The notes: generated by a model from the sequence alone, not told the origin. A stretch of DNA of 64,000 nucleotides from Methylicorpusculum oleiharenae (GCF_009828925.2 NZ_WUTY02000001.1:5114492-5178491), one strand, 5' to 3'; shown: positions 26,962-37,220, counted from the stretch's first letter. Numbers and translations are program-made.

Positions 26962-29796
26962 TCAGGATGACTTTATTTTTCTCAACCTTTCCAAAGCCCA
27001 TTCGTAGTCAAAAACGTTCATGCGTTCAACAAATTGCTCATAGTCATTTCCCAATCTCTCTTTTAACAGTTCGGCAGAGTCATTAACCAGGCGGCTGGCT
27101 CGAACATTGTCTTCAACCAGCAGCATTTCCAGCTCCGCAAGCTGCTTATTGACCCATTCAGGATCAATGTTATTATCAGAACTCTCTTTTTGAACGCTTT
27201 CTTCAGGCAAGGCCCTTATCCTTTGAACCAGTTGCGTCAATTCGTGATCGCATGAGCGGGCCAGCGCGATACATTCATCTACCCTGGCGTTTTGGCACAA
27301 CACACTATTCAGCTTGACCGCCAATGTTAAAACACGATTGGCCCCCAAAATCGCTACCGCTCCGCTTAGACTGTGCGTCAATCGGCGCGCTCGCTGGATA
27401 TCGCCTCGTATCAAACTGGTCAAGACATGCTTCATGTCTTGACTGTGCCCGTCAGCAAACAGCGTAAGTAGATGAAGCGATCCGGGACTATCAGTATTCA
27501 ATAAATCCGGATAGTCCTGATTGTCCTTATCAACAGATTCATAAACTGCATTCACAGTCTTATCTTGCGAGGGACCGGTTGACTGAACCATACTTTCAGC
27601 CGCTACTTGCCTGCGCTTCTCCGGAGAGAGCCAGCGTAACAGTGCCGAGTAGAGCGCCTCAGGTATAACCGGTTTGGCGATAAAGTCATTCATACCGGCA
27701 GACAGGCAGTTCATCCTGTCTTCTTCGAAGGCGTTGGCAGTCATCGCCAGAATAGGCAAATCGGAGTAACAGGATTGAGCACGTATTTTTTGAGTCGCGG
27801 CCAAGCCATCCAACTCAGGCATCTGTACATCCATCAGAACCAGATCGTAACGATTGGTCTGGATTTTATCCAAAGCAATGCGGCCATTTTCGGCGACATC
27901 GACGGACATTCCCACTTCATGTAACAAATCCAGAGCTACTTCTCTGTTGATGGCGTTATTCTCTGCCAGCAAGAGGTGCGCTCCTGCGTAATTCCTGGAC
28001 AACTGGGCTTCGGCATCCATCGGCATTTCGACTTTTTCAGCTGCCGTCAAAGTTTTACCCTGTTGCAATCTCGCGGTAAACCAAAAGGTACTTCCTTGCC
28101 CCAGGGCGCTTTCTGTACCGGCCTCGCCACCCATCATTTCCGCCAGACGCCGGGTAATTGCCAACCCCAGACCTGTGCCACCGTATCTGCGGGTCGTTGA
28201 GGAGTCCGCTTGAGAAAATATCTCAAAGAGCATCGGCAAATGTTCTTTCGCAATGCCTATACCGGTATCCTGGACTTCAAATCGTACCAATAAGCCTTTG
28301 CTGTTCTCATTGATAAGCTTTGCGCATAAGCTGATGGAACCGGATTCTGTAAACTTGACTGCGTTGACGGCATAGTTGAGCATGGCCTGTCTTATCCGGG
28401 TCAGATCACCGCGTAGCCGAATTGGCTGATCATCAACATCCATCTTGAGTGTCAGCCCTTTGGCTTTTGCCTGATCGCTAATTGATGACCTGATGTAATC
28501 GATTACCGAATTCAGCGAAAAATCAACATATTCCAGTTCCATCCGGCCTGCTTCGATCTTTGAAAGATCCAGTATGGCATTGATGATAGCCATTAAATGC
28601 TGTGCAGCGGCATCAATCTTATCCATGCGTTCGCACTGCGCAGGAGTCAAATGGCTTTGCCTAAGCAAATAGGTCAAGCCGATAATGGCATTCATGGGCG
28701 TTCGGATTTCATGGCTCATATTAGCCAGAAAAACACTTTTGGCTCTATTAGCTTCATCGGCTGCAATCCGGGCATCAACCAGTTCGGAAGTTCGAATTGT
28801 AACCAGCTCTTCCAGATGATGACGATGCCGGTCGAGTTCTTCGGCCATCATTTTTTTCTGGGTAATATCTTCCTTGATCGCCAGAAAGTGGGTAATCGTT
28901 CCGTCTGCCTGATGAACCGGAGAGATAATGGCGAACTCATAATAGGTCTCACCATTTTTACGTTGACAGCTTATTTGACCGCGGTAGACCTTGCCGCTAG
29001 TCAGAAATCGGCACAGCTCTTCGCTAGTGGTTACGTTCGTCAGCTCAGACTGGATTGTAAACAGGTTGTGACCCAGCACCTCGGAAGCTTTGTAACCCGT
29101 GGCATCAGTATAAGCTTTGTTGACATACTCGATGATGCCGTGAAGGTCGGTGATGACAATACTGTTCGGACTCTGCTCAACGGCCTGCGAAAGTTTGCTC
29201 AGTTGTTCCTCGGCTCTTAGCCGGTAGTTGAGCTCCATTTCCCGCAGCGCATCTTCGGCTATTTTCTTGCCTGTGATATCGACCATAGCGACATTGCACA
29301 TCCCCTCTGATTCATCTACCACTGCTTTAATATGAACATAGGGCCGCCGTTGATTCAAGCCCTCAGGCACTAAAGCCAGATCGCAGGTTTCGGAAATGTG
29401 ACTGGTAAACGCGGATGCCAGCATGCGGGTATAGACTGCGCGTGAGTCACTGCTGATGAAGTCGGCAAAGCGTCTGCCCACCAGCGATGCGCGGCTGGAA
29501 CCCAGTAATTCTGCCCCTATCAGGTTTAACCGGACGATGATACCGTCCGGAGAAAGCGTAAAGTAACCAATGGGAGCAAAATCGTAGAGACTGGTATAAC
29601 GATTCAATGCCGCATCTGTTTCAGCATGGGCACGGATTAGTTCGTCGTTCTGCATTTCCAGTTCAATTTGGTGGACTTGCAGCTCATGCAACAGCTTTAT
29701 TGTATCCTGAGAATCGATGAGTGTTTGTCTTGAGGCCGATAAAAGCTCCCTCTCAGCTTGCCTGCGTAATTTTCCGTCACTGCCCCTGTTTTTCAT
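26962..29796 (-). CDS. Hybrid sensor histidine kinase (PAS-PAS-HisKA-HATPase-REC-Hpt)
   Basis: A 944-aa single-protein phosphorelay with no obvious membrane segment. An N-terminal coiled region (about 10-65) leads to PAS domains at about 66-185 and 200-315. HisKA carries phosphorylatable H362 in [10 protein letters not shown]. The HATPase domain has its N box near 474-484, then DTGIGIA and [13 protein letters not shown] domain at about 605-722 has acceptor D656 ([13 protein letters not shown]) and K708. An Hpt domain carries H808 ([12 protein letters not shown]). In REC the usual EDN of the acidic pocket reads ENN (612-614), so one metal-binding aspartate is an asparagine. The final output regulator is not adjacent. 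Confidence 0.92.
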   Translation of the reverse strand: MKNRGSDGKLRRQAERELLSASRQTLIDSQDTIKLLHELQVHQIELEMQNDELIRAHAETDAALNRYTSLYDFAPIGYFTLSPDGIIVRLNLIGAELLGSSRASLVGRRFADFISSDSRAVYTRMLASAFTSHISETCDLALVPEGLNQRRPYVHIKAVVDESEGMCNVAMVDITGKKIAEDALREMELNYRLRAEEQLSKLSQAVEQSPNSIVITDLHGIIEYVNKAYTDATGYKASEVLGHNLFTIQSELTNVTTSEELCRFLTSGKVYRGQISCQRKNGETYYEFAIISPVHQADGTITHFLAIKEDITQKKMMAEELDRHRHHLEELVTIRTSELVDARIAADEANRAKSVFLANMSHEIRTPMNAIIGLTYLLRQSHLTPAQCERMDKIDAAAQHLMAIINAILDLSKIEAGRMELEYVDFSLNSVIDYIRSSISDQAKAKGLTLKMDVDDQPIRLRGDLTRIRQAMLNYAVNAVKFTESGSISLCAKLINENSKGLLVRFEVQDTGIGIAKEHLPMLFEIFSQADSSTTRRYGGTGLGLAITRRLAEMMGGEAGTESALGQGSTFWFTARLQQGKTLTAAEKVEMPMDAEAQLSRNYAGAHLLLAENNAINREVALDLLHEVGMSVDVAENGRIALDKIQTNRYDLVLMDVQMPELDGLAATQKIRAQSCYSDLPILAMTANAFEEDRMNCLSAGMNDFIAKPVIPEALYSALLRWLSPEKRRQVAAESMVQSTGPSQDKTVNAVYESVDKDNQDYPDLLNTDSPGSLHLLTLFADGHSQDMKHVLTSLIRGDIQRARRLTHSLSGAVAILGANRVLTLAVKLNSVLCQNARVDECIALARSCDHELTQLVQRIRALPEESVQKESSDNNIDPEWVNKQLAELEMLLVEDNVRASRLVNDSAELLKERLGNDYEQFVERMNVFDYEWALERLRKIKSS

Positions 29797-30018
29797 AAAA
29801 CCTATCCTCGTTTAGCCCATCTTATTTGCAGGCTTTCACATCACCTGAATTCGCATCAGGACATTTTTTATATATCTTGGGAATCCCTAAGTCCACGGCC
29901 ATCTGCTGATTAACCTTATCAGCTTAAAGACTGTTTAACCCTCAAACTGGGTGGATAAAGGACATTGTCAGTGTACGCCATGGCAGATTTAGTTTTGTAA
30001 TGACCCAGTATCCGGGCT

Positions 30019-30189
30019 TTATGAATCATACAAACGGTCAATCAGGTTTTTAAACCAGCGCGGACGAATCATGATTACAATCAAAAAAAACACTTCCACT
30101 ATAGGCAGCGGTATTAAGTGCAACACGGTCAAAGCAAGCATAACCAGAATACCGATGAGTAACCTTGGAAAAAAAGAAGTTTTCATCAT
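30019..30189 (-). CDS. Small hydrophobic membrane protein
   Basis: A 56-aa reading frame starting at tandem ATGs (30189) and ending in TAA at 30019-30021. It has one long hydrophobic region (PRLLIGILVMLALTVLHLIP, then VEVFFLIVIMI) and a basic tail, RPRWFKNLIDRLYDS. This is the layout of a small inner-membrane protein with one or two helices and a cytoplasmic C-terminus. I do not assign a family. Frames on the other strand and in the other frame of this strand look like shadows of it. Confidence 0.6.
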   Translation of the reverse strand: MMKTSFFPRLLIGILVMLALTVLHLIPLPIVEVFFLIVIMIRPRWFKNLIDRLYDS

Positions 30190-30593
30190 TCTTTACCGTT
30201 TTAGTGAGGGTGGCAGATGGGATAAGCGTCAGCACAATCCAACTTCAAAAGCATTGGCGGATGCGGCAGGTGCCTTTTGCGCCCTACAACGGCCTTTCAT
30301 TTTGCCGGAGTGATGCCCAAAAGCCTTCATGTACGTCAGGATGAGGGTTAAAAAAGCAGTTTTCCTTCAATATCCTTAAATTAAGCGCATTTTGTAGGAG
30401 CGGGCCATGCCCGCGATTAAACCACCTCAGGCCGCGGGCATGGCCCGCTCCTTAACGACTACCTATCGATTGATTGCGGTGGCCTTAACTTAACGGCATT
30501 GACTTTAGCCACTCCCTAAACGAGAGAGGCTATTGCGCGTCCAGCAGGATAGTTACAAAAAAGCTAAAAGGATGGACTGCCAATACGTCCTTT
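30190..30593. other. Intergenic region with a REP pair
   Basis: About 400 nt without a supported gene between the small membrane protein and the SHOCT gene. Apart from the inverted REP pair at 30393-30452, I see no conserved feature. Confidence 0.45.
30393..30452. repeat. Inverted pair of REP-like palindromes (BIME-like)
   Basis: TGTAGGAGCGGGCCATGCCC begins the left copy (30393-30415). The right copy (30433-30452) is its inverse, with a 17-nt spacer. Each half is itself palindromic, so the unit can form a cruciform or a strong RNA hairpin. It matches the single copy at 25740. Confidence 0.75.
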
Positions 30594-31433
30594 TTATAAG
30601 CGGGCCAACAACTCGGCTTTTTTGGAATTGTATTCATTTTCTGTCACTATGCCTTTGCTCTTCAGATCAGCCAGTTTTTCCAGTGTTGCAAAAATATCCC
30701 CTTCCAGGTTTATCGGTTGCATATTAACCGCTTCATTAGTATAAACCGGCGCAGATTCAGGCTGCACAGGGTTATTGTCGATAGAAATCACCGGCAAATT
30801 GTTCACATCAACCAAACCATACTGACTGGTAAAAGTAATTGAACCGCCTACCGACTGTTGCTGAGAAAAGCCACCGATCTGATGATCCAGCGTGTCGTAA
30901 AGTGTCACATGTCCGTTTGCTTCAATCGCCAACCGATGAATAGTTGCAAAATAAGCATAGCGCACATTGTTCTGCGATCCTGTGCTATTGGGAAATTGAA
31001 GGCCGGCTGGCCACCAGTTACCGGAACTGCCGGGCGGAGGCGGAACAAACAAACTGACTGATTCGGCACTTCCAGTGCTATTTTGATGCGTCTGAACGCC
31101 GGAGAAGTTATTTTGCTTCTGATTACCTTGGGATTGCGACTGAAAACTGCCGGTTTGCAGCAAGTTCGGCTGGCTGGCGACCAGGTCGGCCAATTCCTGA
31201 CACAACGAGCCGACTGAGTTTTTTAGGTTATTGTTGAACATGTCGCCCAACATGATCATTCCACCCCGCATCCATTGCCCTGATCCGCCGAATTCCGGAT
31301 GGCTGAACTGAGCCATTGAACCGTTTCCGTTGATGACCGATTGCAACAAACTGAACACGGCATCGAAGCTGAAGTTATAGCGTTGAGCAAGATTATTGAT
31401 TGTTTGCCAGCCTTCTGGCGTGAGTTGAGACAT
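30594..31433 (-). CDS. SHOCT-domain protein of unknown function
   Basis: A 279-aa protein started at ATG 31433 (MSQLTPEGW), which has GGA seven bases upstream; an extra nine codons are possible. The N-terminal 70 residues are helical with a repeated asparagine/glycine content. The middle (about 80-150) is low-complexity and rich in Q, N, S and P. A beta-rich segment follows. The C-terminal 35 residues (LEKLADLKSKGIVTENEYNSKKAELLARL) are a clear SHOCT domain, a short two-helix module often at the ends of bacterial proteins. No signal peptide or membrane segment is obvious. Function unknown; stands alone. Confidence 0.8.
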   Translation of the reverse strand: MSQLTPEGWQTINNLAQRYNFSFDAVFSLLQSVINGNGSMAQFSHPEFGGSGQWMRGGMIMLGDMFNNNLKNSVGSLCQELADLVASQPNLLQTGSFQSQSQGNQKQNNFSGVQTHQNSTGSAESVSLFVPPPPGSSGNWWPAGLQFPNSTGSQNNVRYAYFATIHRLAIEANGHVTLYDTLDHQIGGFSQQQSVGGSITFTSQYGLVDVNNLPVISIDNNPVQPESAPVYTNEAVNMQPINLEGDIFATLEKLADLKSKGIVTENEYNSKKAELLARL

Positions 31434-31697
31434 TGAGCGATTCCACTGAGATATAAACAAAAGCCGTATAGTCTTTTTAAAGCTACTTGGACAAAATAGG
31501 TAATCAGTTTAATCGATTTGTCCAGTTGAGCGCATGCTAAATTTTGAAAAATCGTTACACAAATCAAGGCAATTGACTATTAAAACCCAGTGTGATTATT
31601 CAGCGCCGATTGTTAAGTTACGCGCTACGGGCCAACCCAATCTACTCTAAGCATTACCTGATTTTGTTGCTACGCTGAAGAGTCCTTTAGTTCGTCA

Positions 31698-32711
31698 TTA
31701 AAACGCAGGCGGGTGAAGCGCCTCAAAACCATGCACTTTTGCTTTGGGTGTAAAAACGGGCGCAGCCCAGGGCTCCTGAATTTGACCGTTCAGAAAACCG
31801 GCCAACCACAAAGCTTGGGAGCGAATCGGTAAAATAAATGCATACAGTTTTCCATCAGGTAATTCGGCAACATCGCCCAGCGCATAAACAGCATCATCAC
31901 TGCTTTGCAGGTACTGATTGACTTTTATGCCTCGACCACTATCTAAGCCTGCCATTTCAGCTAACCCGGTACGCGGCTTAAATCCGCAGGACACAATCAA
32001 CCCATCAAATTCAAATGCACTATCGGTGTTGACGCAAACATGATTGTCCTGTTTGCAAAGACTTTTTATTGCCTGATTAAAACGAACTTCGATACCCGCA
32101 GTTTGAAGGACATCCAGCAATCTTGCCGAATCCTCAACATCCAGTTGCCGCTCCATTAACCTGTCCATCGCATGAAACAAAGTGACTTTATCGCCGGCCA
32201 CGGCCAAATCGGAAGCCACTTCGCAACCGATCAAACCGCCGCCTATAATCGCCCAGTGCGGCTTGCCGGTTTGTTGCTGCACGTTTTGCCGGAAGCTGAG
32301 CAGTTGTTTTAAATCAGTCAGACTGTTCAAGCTAAAAAAAAGGTCTTTGTAGGGTAAAAACGGCGGAGGAATAAAAGCAGCCGAGCCGGTAGCAATGATC
32401 AGTTTATCGTAAGCCAGTGTCTGGTTTTGTCCCTGTTGACTAACGGACACGGTTTTATTTGTGGCATTTATGTCATAAACATCAGCATCGCTAAGGACAG
32501 CAATACCGCTTTCACGTATTTTTTCGAAGCTTTTCAGAATAATCGTTTGTTCAATGCCTGCTTTGGTGAATCCGCGGGAGAGCATGGGCCTGGAGTAATA
32601 GCCGTCATTTTCACGAGTGATCAGTGTAATGGCTTCGTCAGCGTTTAACGTGCGGTATTTTTCTGCAAAACTAACGCCCGCTATACCCGAGCCAATAATT
32701 ACAACGGCCAT
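31698..32711 (-). CDS. rubB: Rubredoxin reductase, NAD(P)H- and FAD-dependent
   Basis: A 337-aa flavoprotein with the FAD-binding GSGIAGVSFAEKY motif at the N-terminus, an ATGS motif near residue 108, the NAD-binding GGGLIGCEVASDLA near residue 158 and the second FAD motif YALGDVAEL near residue 283. It is about 40 residues shorter than alkane-type rubredoxin reductases but ends naturally. It takes electrons from NAD(P)H to the rubredoxin encoded 18 nt upstream, in the same operon. AGGAGA precedes its ATG. The final acceptor (an oxygenase or a peroxide/NO-detoxifying protein) is not in the window. Confidence 0.88.
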   Translation of the reverse strand: MAVVIIGSGIAGVSFAEKYRTLNADEAITLITRENDGYYSRPMLSRGFTKAGIEQTIILKSFEKIRESGIAVLSDADVYDINATNKTVSVSQQGQNQTLAYDKLIIATGSAAFIPPPFLPYKDLFFSLNSLTDLKQLLSFRQNVQQQTGKPHWAIIGGGLIGCEVASDLAVAGDKVTLFHAMDRLMERQLDVEDSARLLDVLQTAGIEVRFNQAIKSLCKQDNHVCVNTDSAFEFDGLIVSCGFKPRTGLAEMAGLDSGRGIKVNQYLQSSDDAVYALGDVAELPDGKLYAFILPIRSQALWLAGFLNGQIQEPWAAPVFTPKAKVHGFEALHPPAF

Positions 32712-32729
32712 GATGCTCTCCTGTGAACG

Positions 32730-32900
32730 TTAATCCAGCGGAAAAAAATCAACTTTTGAAGCACCACAGACTGGACAACACCAATCTTCCGGCACATCTT
32801 TCCATAATGTACCCGGGGCAATACCGGAATCAGGATCACCCTCAACTTCGTCATAGATATGTTCGCAAATTCCACATTCGTATTTTTTATAGTCGGTCAT
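32730..32900 (-). CDS. rubA: Rubredoxin
   Basis: A 56-aa protein with the two iron-binding knuckles: CGIC near residue 9 and CPVCG near residue 42. The [14 protein letters not shown] and [15 protein letters not shown] stretches are canonical. It binds one iron with four cysteines and carries single electrons from the reductase encoded just downstream. The start ATG (32898-32900) has GGAG upstream. The pair forms a two-gene operon. Confidence 0.95.
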   Translation of the reverse strand: MTDYKKYECGICEHIYDEVEGDPDSGIAPGTLWKDVPEDWCCPVCGASKVDFFPLD

Positions 32901-32946
32901 AACCACTCCTCTTGCTTCAAATCAAGTTTAAATTAACAGGTCTTTA

Positions 32947-34140
32947 TCAAACGCGCGCATTATTGTGACTCTCATTATAAAGCGCTGCAATCAAATTAGC
33001 CTGATACACCATGCCCACCAGCCGTTTTTCGTTATTTACAATGGGTATCTGCCTATAACCCTGATTGGCCATCAACGGCACCAGTTCGGCGATGTGCGTG
33101 CTTTCCGGAAGGACGCTGACAGTGCTGGTCATAATATGACCGACCGATTCCGGCTTGCTGGTCGATACATCCGGGGTGCGGCGGATGAATGTTCGAAATT
33201 TTTCCTGAAAGGTTTCATCAACAGCTACGTTGATGAATTTAAAAAAATCATTCCAGGTGATGATGCCGATCACGCGCTTGGCTCTGTCGACAACCGGAAT
33301 GGCTTTGATTTGCTGACCCTGCATAATTTGCCAGGCGTCTTCCACTTCTGTTCCGTATTCAACCGACACGATGTTTCCAACCATAATATCCTTACAGGTA
33401 ATGTTGCCTTGGAAGCGCTTAAAGCGTTGCATCTGAACATCTGTGAACAATTTGCTTAAGTCGGCCGCTGTGACGTCCATAAACGCATTCATATTCTCAA
33501 GCGCTTGCTCCATATCTTGCTCTGAAAATCCGATGCGTTGCTGCTCAACAACAACCGGATTCAAACGAATTCTCTTACTGGCCAGGTGTTGCGAATGAAC
33601 AGGATAATTATGTCTCAACAGCCAACGGTTAAAAGCAATCGCCAATATCAGCATAATGACTACGTTTAAACCAACCGGCATCAGCACAAAACCATACCCA
33701 AGAGAAGTGATGGGATCGCCTGCCATGACGGGCGTCAACGCTGTTGCCGCACCAGGCGGATGCAAACACCTGAGTAATAACATGACCAGCACACTACCGG
33801 CCACTGCGCACGCCGATGCTAAAACCGTATCGGGAATAATTTGAGCGCTAAACATACCGGCAAGAGCAGATACCAGCTGCCCTCCCACCAAAGGCCAAGG
33901 CTGGGCAAGCGGGCTGTTGGGAATAATAAATAAAATGACCGCAGACGCGCCCATAGAAGCAACAATAATGGGAGAAACCGAGCTCGAACTGAAATATCGG
34001 GTTACCCAGGCGACCAGCAAAATGGTGCCGAAACAAGCAATAATGGAAAGCAGCTTCCCTTTGATGCTTAAGTTGACAGGGTCAATTGTTACAAAATGAA
34101 ACCAATTTTTAATGTTTATCATCATGTCGGCGCGGCTCAT
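32947..34140 (-). CDS. HPP-family membrane protein with paired CBS domains
   Basis: A 397-aa protein. The N-terminal half (about 25-180) has four or more membrane segments with the namesake motif CLHPPGAATAL near residue 125. The C-terminal half (about 245-390) has two CBS domains (KDIMVGNIVSVEYGTEVEDAW and GHIMTSTVSVLPESTHIAEL), which usually bind adenine nucleotides as energy sensors. HPP proteins are linked to nitrite or anion transport in some organisms, but the substrate here is not shown. Several methionines near the start are possible initiators. Confidence 0.88.
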   Translation of the reverse strand: MSRADMMINIKNWFHFVTIDPVNLSIKGKLLSIIACFGTILLVAWVTRYFSSSSVSPIIVASMGASAVILFIIPNSPLAQPWPLVGGQLVSALAGMFSAQIIPDTVLASACAVAGSVLVMLLLRCLHPPGAATALTPVMAGDPITSLGYGFVLMPVGLNVVIMLILAIAFNRWLLRHNYPVHSQHLASKRIRLNPVVVEQQRIGFSEQDMEQALENMNAFMDVTAADLSKLFTDVQMQRFKRFQGNITCKDIMVGNIVSVEYGTEVEDAWQIMQGQQIKAIPVVDRAKRVIGIITWNDFFKFINVAVDETFQEKFRTFIRRTPDVSTSKPESVGHIMTSTVSVLPESTHIAELVPLMANQGYRQIPIVNNEKRLVGMVYQANLIAALYNESHNNARV

Positions 34141-34175
34141 CTCGTTGAGACAAAAAGTCCCTGTATACTTTAGAC

Positions 34176-34323
34176 GTAACTACTCGCCCGCTTTGAACTG
34201 AGGGTGTAGGCGATTGATTTCAACAGACGCATGAACTCGTCTCTGTAGCTCTCTACCACATCCCTGTTGCAGAAGCCTTTTCAATCAACTACCTACACCT
34301 AATAAAATTCTAGGGTAAGTAGA
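34176..34323. repeat. Dispersed intergenic repeat with inverted ends, copy 1
   Basis: This stretch begins GTAACTACTCGCCC. Its core runs from GGTGTAGGCGATTGATTTC to CAATCAACTACCTACACC, forming imperfect inverted ends. A homologous copy in the same orientation is at 56414-56537: both share TTGATTTCA, CTGTAG-TCTCT and CAGAAGCCTTTTCAAT blocks. No coding capacity. It looks like a small non-autonomous element. Confidence 0.7.
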
Positions 34324-34340
34324 CACCTTTAGAAAACAAA

Positions 34341-34371
34341 AAACCCGCTAAGCCTTTCAACTTGCGGGTTT
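34341..34371 (-). terminator. Intrinsic terminator of the glmM-tpiA-secG-tRNA-Leu operon
   Basis: AAACCCGC (34341-34348) pairs with GCGGGTTT (34364-34371). On the minus strand the hairpin is followed by a T-rich run (GGGTTTTTTGTTTT). It lies 34 nt beyond the 3' end of the tRNA. Confidence 0.9.
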
Positions 34372-34404
34372 CTGTACTTCTTTGGGCTTCTAAAAACCCT
34401 TATT

Positions 34405-34489
34405 TGGTGCCGATGGCCGGACTTGAACCGGCACGACTTGCGTCACCACCCCCTCAAGATGGCGTGTCTACCAATTTCACCACATCGGC
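34405..34489 (-). tRNA. tRNA-Leu (anticodon GAG)
   Basis: An 85-nt tRNA with encoded CCA. The acceptor arms GCCGATG and CATCGGC pair. The anticodon stem CCATC / GGTGG encloses the loop TTGAGGG, giving anticodon GAG, which reads CTC/CTT leucine codons. A long variable arm and the GGTTCAAGTCC T-loop complete a class II tRNA. It follows secG on the same strand, the same order as secG-leuU in E. coli. Confidence 0.97.
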
Positions 34490-34516
34490 TTGAATTCAGT
34501 TTAGCGGATTACCAGC

Positions 34517-34885
34517 TTATTGAGAGGCCGGCACATCTAACTGATTTTGTTCAGCCGGAACAGGAACTGGCGTATCAGTTGCTGATTTAGGCCCTAAATT
34601 AGGTACTTCGGATATTTCTGCTTCGGGCATATCCAGCAGATCTTTTACTTCAGTTGTCCTGCCGCTTAAAACTGCAAGGCCCAGACTGGTTATAAAGAAT
34701 AATGATGCCAGGATCGCTGTCGTTCTTGATAAGAAAGAAGCAGCTCCCTGAGCTCCGAAAATAGTCCCTGATGCGCCGCTACCAAAAGCAGCTCCTGCAT
34801 CCGCACCTTTTCCTTGTTGCATTAAAACCAAGCCTATAACACCCAGACCCAGCAATACATGAATAACGATAATAGCTTGATACAT
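34517..34885 (-). CDS. secG: SecG, protein-export membrane subunit
   Basis: A 122-aa protein with two membrane helices (about 3-22 and 53-72) separated by the conserved loop LMQQGKGADAGAAFGSGASGT. SecG supports SecYEG translocation. The C-terminal tail (about 75-122) is proline- and acid-rich and variable, as usual. The gene is 5 nt downstream of tpiA and 27 nt upstream of tRNA-Leu. Confidence 0.95.
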   Translation of the reverse strand: MYQAIIVIHVLLGLGVIGLVLMQQGKGADAGAAFGSGASGTIFGAQGAASFLSRTTAILASLFFITSLGLAVLSGRTTEVKDLLDMPEAEISEVPNLGPKSATDTPVPVPAEQNQLDVPASQ

Positions 34886-34890
34886 AACGA

Positions 34891-35640
34891 TTAATTAGCC
34901 GCTTGATAAATCTTTAAGAAACCTTCAGCATCCAAAGAAGCGCCGCCAATCAAGCCACCGTCAATATCAGCCATAGCGAACAAACCTTTGGCATTATCAG
35001 CTTTGACGCTGCCACCGTACAATATTTGCAGCTGGCTGGCTATTTCAGGGTTTTGTTTGGCAAAGCGCTCACGAATGTATTTGTGAACTTCTTGTGCTTG
35101 CTCATCGGATGCCGTTTTTCCGGTACCGATCGCCCAAACGGGTTCATAAGCAATCACAGCACTTTTAAATGCTTCAATTCCGGCTGCAGCCAGAACTGCA
35201 TCCAGTTGTTCGTCGATAACGCTGAACGTTTGATCATTTTCACGTTGTTCAAGCGTTTCGCCGACACATAAAATCGGCAGAATGTCCTGTTTCTGAGCCT
35301 GACAAAATCGTGCAGCGACTGATTCATTGGAATCGCCGTAGTAGGATCTGCGTTCAGAATGACCTACTATGGCATAGGTGCAATCAAATTCCTTAAGCAT
35401 GGCTGCAGATATTTCGCCGGTATAAGCGCCTGAGGTCTGGTCTGCCACGTTTTGTGAACCCAGCTGAAGATGAGTTCCCTTAAGTGCGTTAGCAGCGTCA
35501 GATAAATAAACATAGGGCACACAAACCGCGATATCCGCTCCTGTTTGAGTCAACCCTGAAATAATGGATTTACATAATGATGCGGTCATTTCTTTAGAAC
35601 CGTTCATTTTCCAATTTCCAACTACTAGTTTACGACGCAT
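34891..35640 (-). CDS. tpiA: Triosephosphate isomerase
   Basis: A 249-aa TIM barrel of normal length when started at the ATG at 35640 (MRRKLVVGNWKMNGS). That ATG has GGAGAGG just upstream; a longer frame adds 11 unlikely residues. The catalytic residues are visible: K in GNWKMN, H in IVGHSERR, E in YEPVWAIGTGK. The phosphate-binding loop (YGGSVKADN) is present. It interconverts dihydroxyacetone phosphate and glyceraldehyde 3-phosphate. It lies between glmM and secG, a frequent gammaproteobacterial order. Confidence 0.97.
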   Translation of the reverse strand: MRRKLVVGNWKMNGSKEMTASLCKSIISGLTQTGADIAVCVPYVYLSDAANALKGTHLQLGSQNVADQTSGAYTGEISAAMLKEFDCTYAIVGHSERRSYYGDSNESVAARFCQAQKQDILPILCVGETLEQRENDQTFSVIDEQLDAVLAAAGIEAFKSAVIAYEPVWAIGTGKTASDEQAQEVHKYIRERFAKQNPEIASQLQILYGGSVKADNAKGLFAMADIDGGLIGGASLDAEGFLKIYQAAN

Positions 35641-35693
35641 TTTCCTCTCCGGCGAAAATAAGCTGGGTATCATATATGCATAACTTCACTAAT

Positions 35694-37037
35694 TCAAGCA
35701 CCGATTGCGTTCCTAACTTGATCAGCCAGATACTGTGCCAATTCATTGACCAATGTTTCATTGCTGCCTTCCACCATCACTCTAATCAAGGGTTCAGTCC
35801 CTGATGATCTCAGCAATACACGACCGGTATCGCCCAATTTCTTCTCAGCGTCCTTGATCGATTTTTGCAAGCCTTCATGCGTGTCGGGATTAATTTTCTG
35901 AGCGGTTTTGACATTGATCAGTACTTGAGGGTATTTCTGCATGCCTGATTTCAGCTCGTGCAGTGATTTTCCGGTAACGTGAATTTCAGCCAGCACCTGA
36001 AGCGCCGCAACAATCCCGTCGCCTGTCGTTGTCCTGTCCAGGCAGATAATATGCCCCGAATTTTCCCCGCCCAGGATGCCTTGCTTATTCGTCATCATTT
36101 CCAAGACATAACGGTCTCCGACATTCGCACGGAACAAGGGCACACTAAGATCTTTCAATGCGTGCTCCATTCCCAGATTAGTCATTAACGTCCCAATCAC
36201 GGGCCCTGTTAAATGACCGCTTTTGAGCCTGGACTTGGCAATGATATAAATTAATTCGTCACCGTCAACGATCTCGCCTTTATGATCAACCATGATCAAC
36301 CGATCACCATCGCCATCCAAAGCAATACCTAAATCAGCACGGTAGGCCTGAACGGCCGCTACGAGTTTATCCGGTTTGGTAGCGCCACATTCTTCGTTGA
36401 TATTCAAGCCATCCGGCTCGACACCGATTGAAAAAACTTCCGCACCGACTTCGCTGAACACATGCGGGGCGATATGGTAAGTGGCTCCGTTTGCGCAATC
36501 CACGACAATTCTCATGCCGTTAAAATCCATGGAAGTGGGTATGGTGCCTTTACAAAACTCGATATAGCGGCCGGCAGCATCGTCCACTCTTTTTGCTTTG
36601 CCAAGCTCCGATGACTCGACTGTGGTCATGGGAGAATCAATATAACCTTCTATTTTTTTCTCTATTTCGTCAGGTAACTTGGTGCCTTGAACAGAAAAGA
36701 ACTTGATGCCGTTATCGTAGTAAGGGTTGTGCGAAGCGCTGATGACAATGCCTGCCTGAGCCCTTAAAGTCCGAGTCAAATAGGCGATACCCGGCGTGGG
36801 CATCGGCCCCAATAACCGCGTATCGACCCCGGCAGCCGTCAGTCCTGCTTCCAGCGCTGATTCAAACATGTAGCCGGAAATACGGGTATCTTTGCCGACC
36901 AGCACAAAGCCATGACCTTCGTTCGCAAAAACCCGCCCGGCCGCCCAACCCAACTTGAGCATGAAATCTGCAGTAATTGGCGGCACACCCACTTTGCCCC
37001 TAATACCGTCTGTTCCAAAATATTTTTTTTCCTTCAT
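35694..37037 (-). CDS. glmM: Phosphoglucosamine mutase
   Basis: A 447-aa protein of normal length. It starts [13 protein letters not shown] and has the phosphoserine loop [19 protein letters not shown], the metal-binding ALDGDGDRL and the sugar-binding GGENSGHI. The phosphate-binding loop [15 protein letters not shown] is near the C-terminus. GlmM makes glucosamine 1-phosphate for peptidoglycan and LPS. folP, which usually separates ftsH and glmM, is absent: the 240 nt upstream hold only a terminator. Confidence 0.97.
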   Translation of the reverse strand: MKEKKYFGTDGIRGKVGVPPITADFMLKLGWAAGRVFANEGHGFVLVGKDTRISGYMFESALEAGLTAAGVDTRLLGPMPTPGIAYLTRTLRAQAGIVISASHNPYYDNGIKFFSVQGTKLPDEIEKKIEGYIDSPMTTVESSELGKAKRVDDAAGRYIEFCKGTIPTSMDFNGMRIVVDCANGATYHIAPHVFSEVGAEVFSIGVEPDGLNINEECGATKPDKLVAAVQAYRADLGIALDGDGDRLIMVDHKGEIVDGDELIYIIAKSRLKSGHLTGPVIGTLMTNLGMEHALKDLSVPLFRANVGDRYVLEMMTNKQGILGGENSGHIICLDRTTTGDGIVAALQVLAEIHVTGKSLHELKSGMQKYPQVLINVKTAQKINPDTHEGLQKSIKDAEKKLGDTGRVLLRSSGTEPLIRVMVEGSNETLVNELAQYLADQVRNAIGA

Positions 37038-37188
37038 CGTTCAAGCCTATTCTGAAATAAATTATTTTTAAAAATCATCATAACCGGACAAACTTTAATC
37101 CTGAATGACACAACGGCACTTTGCCGGGTAATTTTGGCCAATGGTTTGTACTGAGGAAATTGTAGTAGCGAGAGACTTATAAAACAAA

Positions 37189-37220
37189 AAAGGAGCGGTG
37201 AAAATATTCACTGCTCCTTT
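37189..37220 (-). terminator. Intrinsic terminator after ftsH
   Basis: AAAGGAGCGGTGAA (37189-37202) pairs with TTCACTGCTCCTTT (37207-37220) around a short loop. On the minus strand it is followed by TTTTTTGTTTT. It separates ftsH from glmM, so glmM must have its own promoter in 37038-37188. Confidence 0.9.
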
